The notes under the pieces were generated by a model. It was not told the DNA's origin. It ran no database searches and was given only the letters and a program-made list of their open reading frames with translations. Made by a program: the position numbers and the translations under genes. This document shows positions 44,731-57,033 of a stretch of DNA of 64,000 bases, piece after piece. The stretch lies in the NCBI GenBank assembly GCA_022497145.1, contig MU385910.1, positions 62,001 through 126,000 of the forward strand. Direction: 5' to 3'. How positions within the stretch are numbered: position 1 is the first letter of the stretch; each line of letters opens with the position of its first letter. Origin of the DNA: Rostrohypoxylon terebratum. Its lineage: Eukaryota; Ascomycota; Sordariomycetes; Xylariales; Hypoxylaceae.

Positions 44731-47079
44731 TTAACCAAAATCGTCCTTAGCTTCGCCCGTATCCTGTTTCCCCCTTTCCCCCTCCGAAGCATCGAGTTGG
44801 GCCTTCAGCGGCGCGGTCTCTAGGCTCGCCGCGCCTGCGCCGCCTCCGGGTAATCCTAATGTGCTGATACGTCGCCCCCTCGTATTATCCTCGAGCGCTT
44901 CGCTCTCCTCATCCACGGCGTCACTTTGGTCATCTGAATCCTCGTCATCGTCTTGGTCCGCCTCGAGGTTCTGGTTCAGCTTATTCTTGATACCGAGCAT
45001 GAATGCGCTAGCGTATGCGAATTGATCGATGCCAGTGCCACTTGGCAGGTCCGAGTACGTCTTCCGGGCCTCGTTGAGGCAGCGTTGCGCCTGTATGTAC
45101 TTCGCTTGCATAGCCCAGGACTCGGCGCCGAGGACGCTCCAGAGCGCAGATTTCCGCCTCCTGCTACCCCAGCGATGTGTTCCCATGCCTTGCTTAGAGG
45201 CATAGCAAACCGCAAGACGCTCCTTGATTAGTGCGTCTCCTACCGGTCCCGTGATCTTGCTTTCTAACAGGCGAAGCCCCCATTTTGCTGCTTCATCTAC
45301 GCTAGAGCCGCCGCGGAGGCGCAGGAGCTCTAGGCCGAGGGAGAGACACCGCAGGGCTCCGTATGGCGCGCTACAGCGTGTTAGATAGGAATAAAACGCC
45401 GATTCAAATGCTGTGTCTATCGTTTCCGCTCTTGATTTGGCCGTCAGATTCTGAGGCATAATGAGAAGGCTAATGGCTGTCATCTCGCTCGCCGCTGCAT
45501 GATATCTCCACGCCTTATCGTTGTTAAAATCACCACGTAACAGATCATATGTCGAGTGAGCTAGTTTCCAGTCTCTTAGCATGAAGGCATAGTCTGCCAA
45601 TTTTCGCATTATAGCTTCAGGGGCGTCTTGTCGGTAGAAGCCGTGGGAATCGTAGTTGCTCCCAGAGCCCGGTCCCGCAAACGATGTCCTAGAATTCCCA
45701 CCGAAACCCCATCGTTTTGTCAAACCAACAAATCGACCTGCCAGTCCTCTTCTTCGCGACGCTACCTGGTCGTTCCATACCGACACATGACGCTCCATTG
45801 TTGGGATTATAGACTGCGTTACCATTTCACGGATAAAAGTGCGTATCGCGGTCGCGTCTGACTCAAATATGTACCTGGTCGGATCTTCGAAATCCTCTTG
45901 ATCTTCGCTTCTCCGAATATCAACCAACTCCTCCGAGGCTGACATCCACTCACTTCGGGGAAGCGGTATACTATCATCATCAGTAGCGACACTTTGTGTT
46001 CCTCGTATACGGAGCAAGTGACAGTGGAGGCCTAAATTTCGTTTCATCTGATCAAAAAGAGACATAGATCTCGTTATGTCATCTCTCTCTTCCTCGTGAA
46101 CCAAGACATAATAGCGCAAAAACTCCCCATCGACCCAATTAGGTAGTCGCTTATCTCCTGTGCTAGATTCGGCGTATAGACGCCGAAGTGTCTCTATTGG
46201 AGATTGATTTCGAGAGCTTATAGCAATGACGCAAGCGACCGGGTGAGCAAATGTCTCGTGCGGTGTCAACGGAAGACCAGATAGCAATCTACGTAGGTAT
46301 AGGGCGTAATATGGTGAAGGTACATCGATATCTAAACCGTTACTTGTAGGACTCTGGGGCAAACTGAAGAATGACTCCTCAGCATATCTTAGATGGCGGT
46401 CCACAACAGCTTCCACATCAGCAATCGCGATACCTTGTCGCGGTTGGCCTTTATCACTCGGTTTTTCCGACACACCATTCGACCTTGGTACCTGGGTTCT
46501 CAGCCCGGTCGTTACGGGTTCTGGGTGTACAACTCCCTCTCCGAATTGAACGAAGTGTATCGAGTAATCTTCGTACGTCCGACTCGATCCATTGCTGTCT
46601 CGTATTATAACTTTGCCTTGAACGCGCTCACCAAACGGTCGAAGTAATTCCCATAAGCCACGCGTAAATCCTTTCTCCTTCAGCAAGATATCGGTATCCT
46701 CAGATGCATATACGGCAACGTGTGGCACGAAAGCTCTGAGTATAAGGTCGAGGGGGTCGCCAGGGTTATCACCAGCATTAGAGACGAGTGCGAGGGCGTT
46801 GTTTGATGCTGCGCCGAAGACGGAACCAGAAGCTATTCGTGATGGTGGACGACCGACGGGAGACTGGGATCTGGAACCTGGGGGTGACAGGGTTGAGGCG
46901 TATAGAGAGGCAGCAGAGGGATGCGACCGTCGATATGGTAGTGTGATCTCGGAGCTGTAGAGTGGTGAGACGTCGTTGAGAGTGTGGCGGCTCTTTTTGA
47001 CCCTTAAGGCCTGGGATAGTACGGGGGATGTAGGGAGTGATCCACCCCCAGGCGGTGAATCATGGCTTGAAGATTGCAT
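44731..47079 (-). CDS. TRS85: TRAPPIII subunit TRS85 (TRAPPC8)
   Basis: Single exon. The frame opens at 47136 without an ATG (stop at 47137-47139); the first ATG is at 47079, giving 782 aa. TRS85 directs the TRAPP Rab-GEF (Ypt1) to autophagy and early secretory membranes. A Ser/Pro-rich N terminus (1-80) precedes the conserved core: DPLDLILRAFVPHVAVYASEDTDILLKEKGFTRGLWELLRPFGERVQGKVIIRDS, then PSPYYALYLRRLLSGLPLTPHETFAHPVACVIAISSRN. After these comes an alpha-solenoid with RKLADYAFMLRDWKLAHSTYDLLRGDFNNDKAWRYHAAASEM. The acidic tail (DQDDDEDSDDQSDAVDEESE) is low complexity. An upstream non-coding exon cannot be excluded. Confidence 0.88.
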   Translation of the reverse strand: MQSSSHDSPPGGGSLPTSPVLSQALRVKKSRHTLNDVSPLYSSEITLPYRRSHPSAASLYASTLSPPGSRSQSPVGRPPSRIASGSVFGAASNNALALVSNAGDNPGDPLDLILRAFVPHVAVYASEDTDILLKEKGFTRGLWELLRPFGERVQGKVIIRDSNGSSRTYEDYSIHFVQFGEGVVHPEPVTTGLRTQVPRSNGVSEKPSDKGQPRQGIAIADVEAVVDRHLRYAEESFFSLPQSPTSNGLDIDVPSPYYALYLRRLLSGLPLTPHETFAHPVACVIAISSRNQSPIETLRRLYAESSTGDKRLPNWVDGEFLRYYVLVHEEERDDITRSMSLFDQMKRNLGLHCHLLRIRGTQSVATDDDSIPLPRSEWMSASEELVDIRRSEDQEDFEDPTRYIFESDATAIRTFIREMVTQSIIPTMERHVSVWNDQVASRRRGLAGRFVGLTKRWGFGGNSRTSFAGPGSGSNYDSHGFYRQDAPEAIMRKLADYAFMLRDWKLAHSTYDLLRGDFNNDKAWRYHAAASEMTAISLLIMPQNLTAKSRAETIDTAFESAFYSYLTRCSAPYGALRCLSLGLELLRLRGGSSVDEAAKWGLRLLESKITGPVGDALIKERLAVCYASKQGMGTHRWGSRRRKSALWSVLGAESWAMQAKYIQAQRCLNEARKTYSDLPSGTGIDQFAYASAFMLGIKNKLNQNLEADQDDDEDSDDQSDAVDEESEALEDNTRGRRISTLGLPGGGAGAASLETAPLKAQLDASEGERGKQDTGEAKDDFG

Positions 47080-50000
47080 GAAGCCGGGCAACCTTGGAAT
47101 TATCTCCGTGGATTTATATCCCTTAAAGTGGCTCAATTATTGTCGGGTGTCACATCTGGCGACGACGACCCGAAGAGGGCGGAGGGCGGAGGAGGAAAAA
47201 TGTGGCCGTGATTGCGAAGTGAAGTGATGCGACGTCAGAGAACACGACGCAACGTACACTGTACAGAGAGTACCTGGTACTTGGTACCAAGGATAGTCGA
47301 ATGCTGTCAGCTCAAACAATCATTTTGTGCTAAATTGCATTTCGCATGGGTAGCAGCAGTGCAGGCCGTCGAGTCCTTGCAAGTGAAAACGGTGATGTTA
47401 TTTTTGTGAGTTCTAAGTTTAGAGTTCCATTTCTGATTTCTGATTTCCGATATCCGATTTCCCAATCCCACAGTCCCATTCAATTAAACAAAGTCAGGCT
47501 GTCAGCAACAACTTGAACCTTAAATCGGGTCCGGCAAGGTACATTATCGATAAGAGACGCCACTTTACCTACCACAATTCATCATAAGTACGAAGTACAT
47601 ATTATCTAATTGATGGTTTCAATAGTATTACGTAAGCAAAGAAAGGGGTCAAAGGCTTGATGGCGAATTTGTTTTATTTTTCTTCTTCTTTCATTCTAGC
47701 AGGGGGTTTCATATGGGAAGAAATCGTAGAAACTACCAGTCTCGGTGATATTCTACTAGAACTTCCAAGGACCCTGCCAAATGATTCATAACCCCAACAT
47801 TGAAGAGTCTACTACGCAACTACCTGGGCAGCTGGGCTACCTATGCCACATGGATGTCTCACGAATTTATTCGACTTGATTTACAATCTTACTCTAATAC
47901 CAACGATTCTTTGAATTTCTGTCTCGTACCCGCCAAACTTATATATCTATGCACTCATACGTGTCTAGACAGTTCTAAACAATGTGTATCGGGATCGCGA
48001 CATTGAAGAAGGGCGAAAATCTTTCTCTTCTCGGACACATGTCATAGGTAAACTACTATGATACTGCCACCCATTCTCCCCTTCTCCCATTCTCCCATTC
48101 TCATGGATGGTAACAGGCCATATACGAAAACGACCATTCAGCATCTCATCTGAGTTGAAGTTACGTAAATGAGACGTTACATTTATAAAATAGGAATGAA
48201 GCGACTACTTGGATGATTTTTCTAACTTTTATACTATGTAAGATTTCGGCTGAGAGTAATTCATCCGCAATTTACCGGAAGACTCCCCAGTCCTCTTAAC
48301 ACTGGTAACTTCACGCTAATCTGGTAGCTGCAGTAGATCCGGCAGTTGGGAGTTGACGGATACGATCTGCTACATACCCACCCACCTAGTAGCTGTTATG
48401 AGAGATTCTCTTCGAGCTTGACCATTATACCGGACCGTGAAGAAGTATCAAGTCCCGGAGCTCTGGAGGTGTTGCTGATCCAATCATCAATCTAAATTCC
48501 AATTACCACGTTGTAGCAATTTCAAGAGACAAGTCTAGATCTTGAAACTTTCCGGCTCCTACGAATAAACGAAATATCAAAATCTAACTTACCTGCATTT
48601 ATGGATTCACCAATATATAAACAGTATATCCATTACATAAATGCGTAGCTTTCCCATCATTCTCAACACTCGAGTCTCGAATACACTGTGGATTGGCTCT
48701 TCTCAACCCCAACTGACCAAAAAAGGTAATCCTCAAGACTCGAATAATACTAGATATACGAATCGGGGAGAATGGACGTAATACTAGAAGGAATTTTCAG
48801 TCGGAATGTTGGATATAGATCTGGGTTCGGTGTCTTGTCGTTCGTTACAACAGTACAACATTCGATTTCAGCCACGCATGCTTGATCGGGGTCACTAAGA
48901 GTCGAGAAATAGTCGAGGCAAAAATCAGCTTGCCATCGAGACATACTACCTAGGTCCTAGGTCCTAGGATAGGGATAGTTCGATTGAAAGGAATTCCCTG
49001 GTGTAAAATAAATCTCGAATTGCGTGTTCTGAGCTTTTGCCAAGGCGGCTGAACATGCAACAGGATAAATTGACAATACTCTCCGCAGTAGGGCTCGTGT
49101 CTGCGGCCACTGCAGTGCTACCCAGCCAGTGTCTTGTCTCCTCGTAAGCGAAAGATCTCTCTTAAAAGTTCAGGTACCAGATTGCTACGTTATAAATGAG
49201 AAATCTTACATTTCTGGTCTGTCTATCCTGCATATGCCGATCGACTCGCGATTTTCAATCCAAATTTCCTCATGGAATATATTGAGCTGACGAGGCCTCA
49301 GTTGCTTTGGCTCAGAATTCCGTTGCCGACATGAGGAGATCTGGCACGACTGTCTAGCCCTAGATCTGCGTAACATCTAGACTCTCGAATACCCCTTTTG
49401 CGCCACTATGTCGGTGCTATGGCTTCCCATTTGTGTGTTGTTGTCTTGGCATTTTTGCCGATAAAATCGATGCATCCGTAGTCGGCCACGCTCGTATTTG
49501 ATCCGATATTTGACAACAGCCACTCTCTGTATGACATGAAGACTCGGACGAACTGGAGAAGTTCCAAAAAGCAAAACAGCTTTATGAAATCTGCCATTAG
49601 GTTCTAGCGATATGTATTAGGTACCTGGTATGATCCGCTATTATCGCGTAGTGAGAAGGCGTAGCGAGAACGGGACATGAATTGTCTATGAGATCGAAAC
49701 GTAAAGTAATAAAGTAATAGGCAAAGCAGCCAAAATGCCGGACCGGGAATGCCGCCAAGACATCACGCAGCTCTCTCGTTAACTCGTTCGTGTTCCTGAC
49801 TGCAGCTCAACTTCCCATGCATTAGATCCAGAGTGTGGAGAATCCTGTCGGGAACACCCATCTTCGCAATCTTTGGGTTCAGCCAATATGCCTCAGGAGG
49901 ACACGACATTTAGCCATGACAATGGAGCTTAAAAATTCTATCCACATGCAACATTGGATCTTGCGTATTGGAGGGTTCCCGAGTCCTTCTCGCAACAAAG

Positions 50001-50101
50001 CGATGACCCCGGCCGAACCTGTCAATATAAGTCTGGACTTCGTCGCTGGATGATGTGATTCTAGGATGGCTGTTCAGCTCTGAGCCATCAAGAAACCCAT
50101 C
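47080..50101. other. 3-kb gene-free region
   Basis: Between TRS85 and the deacetylase gene (divergent). Only short open frames without domain character were found. It contains a palindromic repeat cluster (48949-48970) and a tandem CCATTCTCC tract (48069-48105). It includes both promoters. Confidence 0.45.
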
Positions 50102-53099
50102 ATGAGGTTCAGTCAAGTTGTTGGCGGTATTACCGCAGCCTTGCTCGTGAGCGGCGTACCAGCTGCTAAGATCCCGAGGAGACAAGATCCCCTCCCTTCT
50201 TCGTCTGTTTCTTCAACACCGGTCTCACCACCTCCCTCTGAGACCCCAGCTCCTCCACCTTCTGAAACTCCGGCTCCCCCACCTCCTTCTGAGACTCCCG
50301 TGCCTCCAGTTCCTACGGAGACTCCAGTCCCGCCTCCCCCAGAGCCAACCAGTTCAACCAAAGCTCCCGCGCCTCCTCCGTTACCAACTAGTTCCAGCGA
50401 GGCCCCTCCTCCCGAGCCTCCGGTCAGTTCCACATCGACAAAAGCTCCAGCTCCTCCTTCAACGACCAAGCCCGCTCCCGCCCCAGTCGAGACATGCAGT
50501 GCGCACCTACTTGTTGACGACTTCTCGCAGTGGGAGACTGGCGAGAACCTCTTAGCGGGTGCTACGAGCGGTAAGCTTTCCTACGACCCACAGTAGTAGC
50601 TGGAACATTACTGACCCCCCCTCAGATGACCAGACCATGAACTCGACCAGCACCGACGGCGGCATCCTGACCTTCACTCCAAACAACATCGACGTCTCGT
50701 ACATCTACGAACAGTTCACCTGCCTCAACAGCACCGCGCAAGGCTACGACTCGCTCTCCTTCAATATCAAGGGCCCCGAAGCAGCCTCCGTCTCCATCGA
50801 GTTGCAAACCGTTAACGATTGCGCATCGGAGGAATACCAAAGTTTCTACTACACTCTCGACGGGTTGAGCGGGTCTCTCCAGACCATCAACATCCCACTG
50901 AACAGCTGGGTCGACGCTAACCTGAACGGCATCGTCGGTGTGCTATGGTACGGCTTCTCGGCTGGGCTGACGGGCACCGATAACGAGTGGCAATTGGACA
51001 ACGTGCAATTCCTGTGTGTTGGAGTCGCGCCTCCTGAGGACCCGGAGCCGCCCGCGCCTACTTCGGCGCCAGCTGACCCCGGTGCTACCATAACAACTAC
51101 GGTTACCGTGACTGTGCCCGGAGACGACGACGGCGACACCACCACGCGATTCCCGTTCCCGCCGACCAGCACTCGCCGCCCCGTCTGGCCGACAGACGAG
51201 CCTCCTTGGTGGGAAGACGATCCGTGGGGAGATGACCCATGGGGTGGATGGCCCGTTAGTTCGAGCCAACCGGCCGTAGTACCTGCTATCCCAACGCCGA
51301 CGGCCGAACCAAATGCGAATGCGAACCAGCTCATAACGCGACAGAATGGGTGCAGCAATCTACTCGTCGACGACTGGGTGTCTCAATCGCGCTTGACTTT
51401 CTTGTACTATAACGCCTTACTAAAGTCGAGCAGTGATGATGGAACCATGAAGTCCATCGTAGTTCAGAACAATAGGGTCACGTTTACTCCTACGGATACC
51501 GACTCGTACTTCTACACGCAACTCGGCTGCATCGACGCAGAGCAGTACGGAGGTATCTCGCTCCGCATCTCGGCACCTGCTGGTAGCACATTCGATGTCC
51601 AGCTATCTTCGACTAAAGGAACTTGCGGCACCGAGAGGACGAACGATGTTGTCCTGAGCACGAAACAACTCGGCTGGACCTTTGACGGGACGGAGCAGCT
51701 ATACTCCATCCCATTCTCCAAGTTTGAGGGCCTCGATTTGACTAAATTCGAAATGATATTCATATCGAACTTGAGAAAGTCGGTGACTTTTGGACCCATG
51801 AGCTTGTACTGCGGAGAGAAAGTCGCCGAGTATATCCCCCCTTCCGTCGTCGAGCCGTCTGGGCCAAGCGAGACCGTACCCGCTCCGGTAGGCAAAGCCA
51901 CCAACCTCGTTATCGACACTTTCTCCAACAAAGACACCAACGCCCTGAAGCAGTGGCACGGAGCAGACGAAGGGATGACCTTGACCTTCAGCAAGAACAC
52001 CATGACGCTGAAGACCAACGACTCGGATCTAATGTGGGTAACGCAAGTCGCCGATACCTGCAGAGACTTGAGCGAGTTCGACGGATCTTACCTGCACATC
52101 GCGTATACCGGAAGTAATTTGTTCACCGTGTCCCTGCAGCAGCACAACGAGAAGTGCAACAACGACATCTACCCGTACCCGGAGACCTGGGACTCTCTCG
52201 AAGCGCAGCGCTACGCGACCAAGACCGACATCTATATTCCGCTGAACCACTTCAACGTGAACCGCACACGCTCCATCGGCTTCGCCTTCAAGGGCTTCTA
52301 CAGCAAGGAGTCGACCGTCTTCTCCAAGATCGAGATCGTGAACTCCGTGCCGAAGGGCTTCACCATACCCGAGAAGCTGCCCTCCGGAACGTTTGTGTTC
52401 TCGTGCAAGCGACCCAATTCCTTCGCCTTCGCCATCGACGACGGGGACCCGGTGTTCGCGCAGCAGGTGATGAAGACGATCGAGGACGCCGGGATCACCG
52501 TCACGTTCTTCACGGTCGGTGCACCGCTGCGCGATCCCACGACGAATCTGAGCGCGATTTACAACGAGATGGCGGCGAAGGGTCATCAGATCGCATTGCA
52601 CAGTTACACGCACCCGCCGCTTGAGGGCCTGCCCGACGAGGCGTCCATAGACTGGGAGTACAGCAACGACATCGAGGCGGTCAAGGAGACCTTCAACGGG
52701 TTGACGCCCAAGTACTTCCGTCCCCCGTTCGGCACGGAAGGAGCGCGTATGCGCCAGCGACTCGCGGCGTTGATCGAGGACCCGTACATCGTGCAGTGGA
52801 GTGTTGACGTCGAAGACTGGCTATGGGCTGAGTCCGACACCCCCGAGAAGCAGCTCGAGGCTTTCAAGCGTGATGTCGCGGCTGGAGGTGACATCGTAGT
52901 CATGCACTACTTGTATAATAGCACCGTGTCTTACCTGAAAGAGTTCATCGAGATAGCTAAGGCTACGGGCAAGCAGCTGATGCGAGTGGATCAGTGTATG
53001 ATGGACCCCAATGCGCCACCGCTACCTGGCGAGGAAGAACCGGAGGAGCCGGAGGAGCCGGAGGAACCAGGCGAGGAAGATCCGGATGAGGAAGAGTAA
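50102..53099 (+). CDS. secreted modular polysaccharide (chitin) deacetylase
   Basis: Two exons (50102-50570, 50626-53099) give 980 aa. A signal peptide (MRFSQVVGGITAALLVSGVPAA) precedes a Pro/Thr/Ser stem with repeated PPPSETPAP units (about 30-130), likely O-glycosylated. Three related beta-sandwich-like modules of about 150 residues follow, opening with HLLVDDFSQ, NLLVDDWVS and NLVIDTFSN and each closing near a Cys or Val-rich strand. The last 250 residues are a NodB (CE4) domain: metal-site FAIDDGD (Asp761/762), LHSYTH (His815, His819), YFRPPFGT, SVDVEDW and VVMHYLYN. These remove acetyl groups from chitin or related glucans in the wall or host interface. A short acidic tail of EEP repeats ends it. 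The module architecture is unusual; chitin is the likely but unproven substrate. Confidence 0.9.
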
Positions 53100-53842
53100 G
53101 AGGTGTTGATTGAAGGCGAGGGTGCCAAAATCGCATGAGGTTTATCGTGTGTATCTAGTTCTATGTCATTAGCGTATAATAAAATCATAAAATTACCTAT
53201 TATCGTAATTCAAACACCCGTGAAAGGCCAGGATAAGAGGGTTCGGTTTTTCTACGAATAGCATGTGCGATCTTAGTAATAGCCCTGGTAGATCTCCGTT
53301 CCACGAGCGAAGCCATCACCAAAGAATCCACCTCACATAAGCCTGCTGGTTTGCTAGGACTTTGCTCAGCGACACAATCGTTTCCTATCGCGGTATGAAA
53401 ACATGAGCGGCTGCTAATATAGTTGCTTTTGCATACGCATACTACCGCATATTTTGCGAGGCTATTTGAAGCTACAGTGTGAGAAAACAACATGTGAGGC
53501 GATAAGAAAGTTGCGTGCTGGTTCTGTATAGTTAGTTATTGGGATAGATCTCGATGCGACTGACCGCCGATATGCAGTCATCATTTAACTTGTTGGTAAT
53601 CGATGTAACAATAAATAATGGCTGTGATTTTTGATTACTGAGCATGTTCTTAAGACATTGATGTTAGGTAGATAAATATAGGTAAATATGAGAATCGGGT
53701 GGCCACCAGGTAGCCTCGCGTCTTCGTCTTCACAGCTAGCGAAGAGGCACTCTTTAAACATCACGCTTTAATATATTAAAAACCCACACTTCTAGAGAAG
53801 CTAGTGGAAGTGTACTTCACGACGGACTTCGGTCTCGACATT
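53100..53842. other. intergenic, deacetylase 3' and peroxidase promoter
   Basis: About 740 AT-rich bases. A 97-codon frame on the minus strand (53200-53493) has no recognisable features. Nothing else was seen. Confidence 0.45.
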
Positions 53843-54825
53843 ATGCCTCTTCCATCCGACGAAAAGGTCGTTCAGACCAGTAGCGCTATAGTTAGCACGC
53901 TGCATAGTATTTTCGGACCGCATCCCGGATTTCGACCTGGTATTTTTGAATCGAGTAGTCTTTTTGGATCGTTTAATGCTGATAAAAACTTCTAGCTCAC
54001 GCAAAAGGGATTCTTCTCAAGGGCACTTTCGTACCTACAGAGGCGGCCAAGGCGCTTTCAAAAGCACCTCACTTCAATAGCGAATCGACCCCTATAGTTG
54101 CACGATTCTCCAGTTCCACTGGTATCCCCGAGATTCCGGATACCGATCCCAACGGGAACCCTCGCGGTTTTGCTATTCGCTTCGTCTTAGCCGAGACTCC
54201 TCGCCGCGTCCACACAGATATCATCACCCATTCCGTGGACGGATTCCCAGGCTCAAATGGGCAAGACGCTCTTGAGTTCTTCACATCGTTAAAGGACGGC
54301 TCGATCGGCGACTACTTAGCTTCCCATCCGAAAGCGTTAGCCTTCATCCAGATTCCGAAGCCGACACCTGTCAGCTTTAGTAAGGAGAAGTACTTTGGGG
54401 TGAATGCTTTCAAACTCATCGCAGCCAATGGGAAGGAAACGTTTATTCGGTATCGTATCGTGCCTGAAGCCGGGGAGGAGTATCTCGACGAAGCTTCGCT
54501 AAAGGAGAAGACCCCATCGTTTTTATACGACGGGGTGCCTGAGTTATTGAAAACCGGCCCGATTGTATTTAAGTTGAAAGCGCATGTCGCAGAGGATGGA
54601 GACACAACAGATGACAACACCGTGAAGTGGCCAGCAGATCGTCAGGTTATTGAGCTCGGTACAATTAAGTTAGAATCCGTTCTTGATAATCAGGCGGCGC
54701 AACAGAAGACGATTATATTTGATCCGATCCCAAGAGTTGATGGAATCGAGGCCTCAGCAGACCCGCTCCTAGACGTTCGCGCCGGTATTTATCTCCTCAG
54801 CGGTCGCGAGCGGCGCGCAGCATGA
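53843..54825 (+). CDS. catalase-related peroxidase (minimal catalase fold)
   Basis: Two exons (53843-53939, 53996-54825) give 308 aa, the normal size of catalase-related peroxidases (SrpA type) and well below the 480 or more of true catalases. It is a heme protein that uses peroxides to oxidise small substrates. Distal His34 lies in RPAHAKGILLKGTF. RFSSSTGIPEIPDTDPNGNPRGFAIRF is the catalase N-terminal signature region, and the proximal ligand is probably Tyr298 in DVRAGIYLLSGRERR (R-x3-Y). No signal peptide or PTS1 is present, so it is presumably cytosolic. The 56-nt intron joins Pro32 to Ala33 next to the catalytic His. The gene is convergent with the GH125 gene. Confidence 0.88.
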
Positions 54826-55143
54826 AGACAGTGGCCATAGACCTTTAGAAGCGCACCTAGATTCAAATAATCATGAGACTAGCTCTTTGGTAATATGAAC
54901 CTAGCATATGATAATGGACAATGAGATAAAAACTTGTCGAGTCAAATCATCGAAAAGGGGTAATCATCAACTTGAACAATATGAATTTCATGCCATTGAG
55001 GCTTCGTATGATAATATGCATCCGGATAAGTTATGCTACAATAGGACAGTTAGGGTGTGTTCCATGCACCTACCGTTGTATACACAAAAAAATGACGAAG
55101 CGTCATGCCCTAACACTTTTTAACCTGCTCCTAAACGATAAAA
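54826..55143. other. convergent 3' spacer
   Basis: 318 AT-rich bases between two convergent stops; it holds only the two 3' UTRs as far as can be seen. Confidence 0.5.
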
Positions 55144-57033
55144 TCATATTTCGTAAGGCGTCGCAGGCTCCTTGAAAATTAAGTGAGGTTTCCTCTTAGC
55201 GATATCAAGGATTGTCTCAGCGAAGACTCCGTTTGCCCCTATAATAGTCAGTAAAATATATATATCCTCTGAGCTCTGCTTTCAAAGCTTACAAGCAAAC
55301 CAGCTCCCTAAGTTTTAAATTAGCAAATGAGTCTAAACATAAACGCATGGAGTAGAATACTGACTTGTATAAGAGTGAATTATATTGACATCAACACTTT
55401 CGTGTATCAACCCGAGCTTACTTGATTTGAGGACTAAATCTAGACACCCGGTTATTTCTTCGTCATCGTTAGATGTTTGAGCTTGGATAAGAAGACTCAT
55501 AGGCCACGCGTTTGAGAGGCCAATATGCGGGCCTTTGGAAATTGATTAGTCAGCGTGTACATGATAATGAACGACTCGATAAGCAACTCACCTCCAATGC
55601 CTTGAAAGTCTCTCCCAGTGAGATAGTAAGGGTTTGATGATTTAGAAAGAAGCATGCGCCGCGTGTTTTGATAAGTTTGGTCGTCCGGCGCTAGGAAGCC
55701 CATAAGTGGCAGAGCTAGAAGAGATGGGTAGTTGGCATCATCCATTAGAATGGATGATCCATATCCATCTACTTCATAGGCAAATACATTTCCAAATGTG
55801 CTATGTCGGACAATACCATGCTCCCAAACACCGTTAGTAATAGTCTGACTCCATGACTCGACAGTCTGAGCCAGAACATTCTTGCCCGCATCCTTGAGAA
55901 TGGCAGCTGTTCTTTTCAGCTCCACGGCCATCATTGCATTAGCTGGAATGAAGAAGCCTAGGATGGTAGCATCGTCGCTTGGGCGAAATGCACTGCGAAC
56001 CAACCCAGTGCCGTTGTTGAGAGGATTCCCCACACCCTTAAGACTTAGGGTCTCCGTTCCCGTGTTAGTGTTACGGTTGAAAGTGTATTCATTGCGTCGA
56101 TATCGACCTGTTTCCGGGTCGAACGTTGACATCGACTGCTGCTCAAGAACATTCAAAAGAGTCTCTAGAGCTAGGTACCAGCGTGGTGTTAAGAACTCCT
56201 TAGATCCTGTATGATCGTTAAAGTCGTTCCCTAGGGCAAGGAAATGAGCGAGGGAGTCTAGTTCGTATTTGCATTCGAAGACAGATGAAGGCTCATAAAC
56301 AGGATGAACAGCATCATCCTGTCCATTGTGAGATATGGGTAGCCCACTTATAGGCGGCGGCTGAAAAGCGTTGCAATACGGCGATTCGATAACGTATTCG
56401 GACTGGGTATTGATAGCGCCTAATATCAAGTTGTATACTGCTGGATCCTTTTTTGCTAAAGGTTGATAAGGAGATAGTTGGTTGGTCGAGTCTCTCAACC
56501 ATTCAGCAATAATATCTCCCGTGATGATGAATGAATGTGGCCCTTCCCACTTCCCTTCGTCATATGCATGTCTCTTCGGCTTCTTTTTAGTGGGTTGGGA
56601 TCCGGTCGTGTGGAACTTTACGGTCGTGTCTGTGGTGGACTACATAATTGTCTCGGTCAGTTATTCAGTCGTACAGGTACGACAGGAGGTAGAGCATAGT
56701 CCGACTAACGGGAAAGGCGTTCTCAAAGAGACGCGCCAGATCTGGGTCCTTCATACGTGAAGTCACATCCTGTATGACTTGTTCTATGGCGTCCGAGTGA
56801 AAGGTTCGGCATCGCGGATCAGGTCTCTGGAAGGGTAGCGCAAGAGGTCCGTCGCTAAGAGGGCGATGGGGATATGCCGAATATTGTGTATAATCGGGAC
56901 AAGCTTCTTGATATTGGAAATCGTTTAAAGGGATCTGTTCTTGGCCATAGGCATGCGGTTGAGGTCCTGATCCCAATACAAATGTTAAAAACAAACTCGC
57001 AACGAACAAGCTTAAACCTATTGAAGCCGTCAT
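55144..57033 (-). CDS. GH125 exo-alpha-1,6-mannosidase (Mug157 family)
   Basis: Five exons (57033-56710, 56639-55592, 55532-55365, 55307-55293, 55238-55144) give 549 aa. GH125 enzymes release alpha-1,6-mannose from glycans. The N-terminal hydrophobic segment (MTASIGLSLFVASLFLTFVLGSG) is a signal peptide, so the enzyme is secreted or in the secretory path. Family blocks: LFENAFPSTTDTTVKFH, HSFIITGDIIAEWLRDSTNQLSPY (143-165), CKYELDSLAHFL, GSSILMDDANYPSLLALPLMGF, DFQGIGGPHIGLSNAWPMSLLIQA and SWFAWANGVFAETILDIAKRKPHLIF. The fourth exon is only 15 nt and supplies the SWFA core, so automated models may lose it. Length and motifs are otherwise normal for GH125. Confidence 0.88.

Noticed and set aside
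52029..52613. Long open frames antisense to the deacetylase (and 50849-51358, minus)
   Set aside because: They lie wholly inside the NodB gene and its modules, have no family character and reflect GC-rich codon bias of the sense strand.
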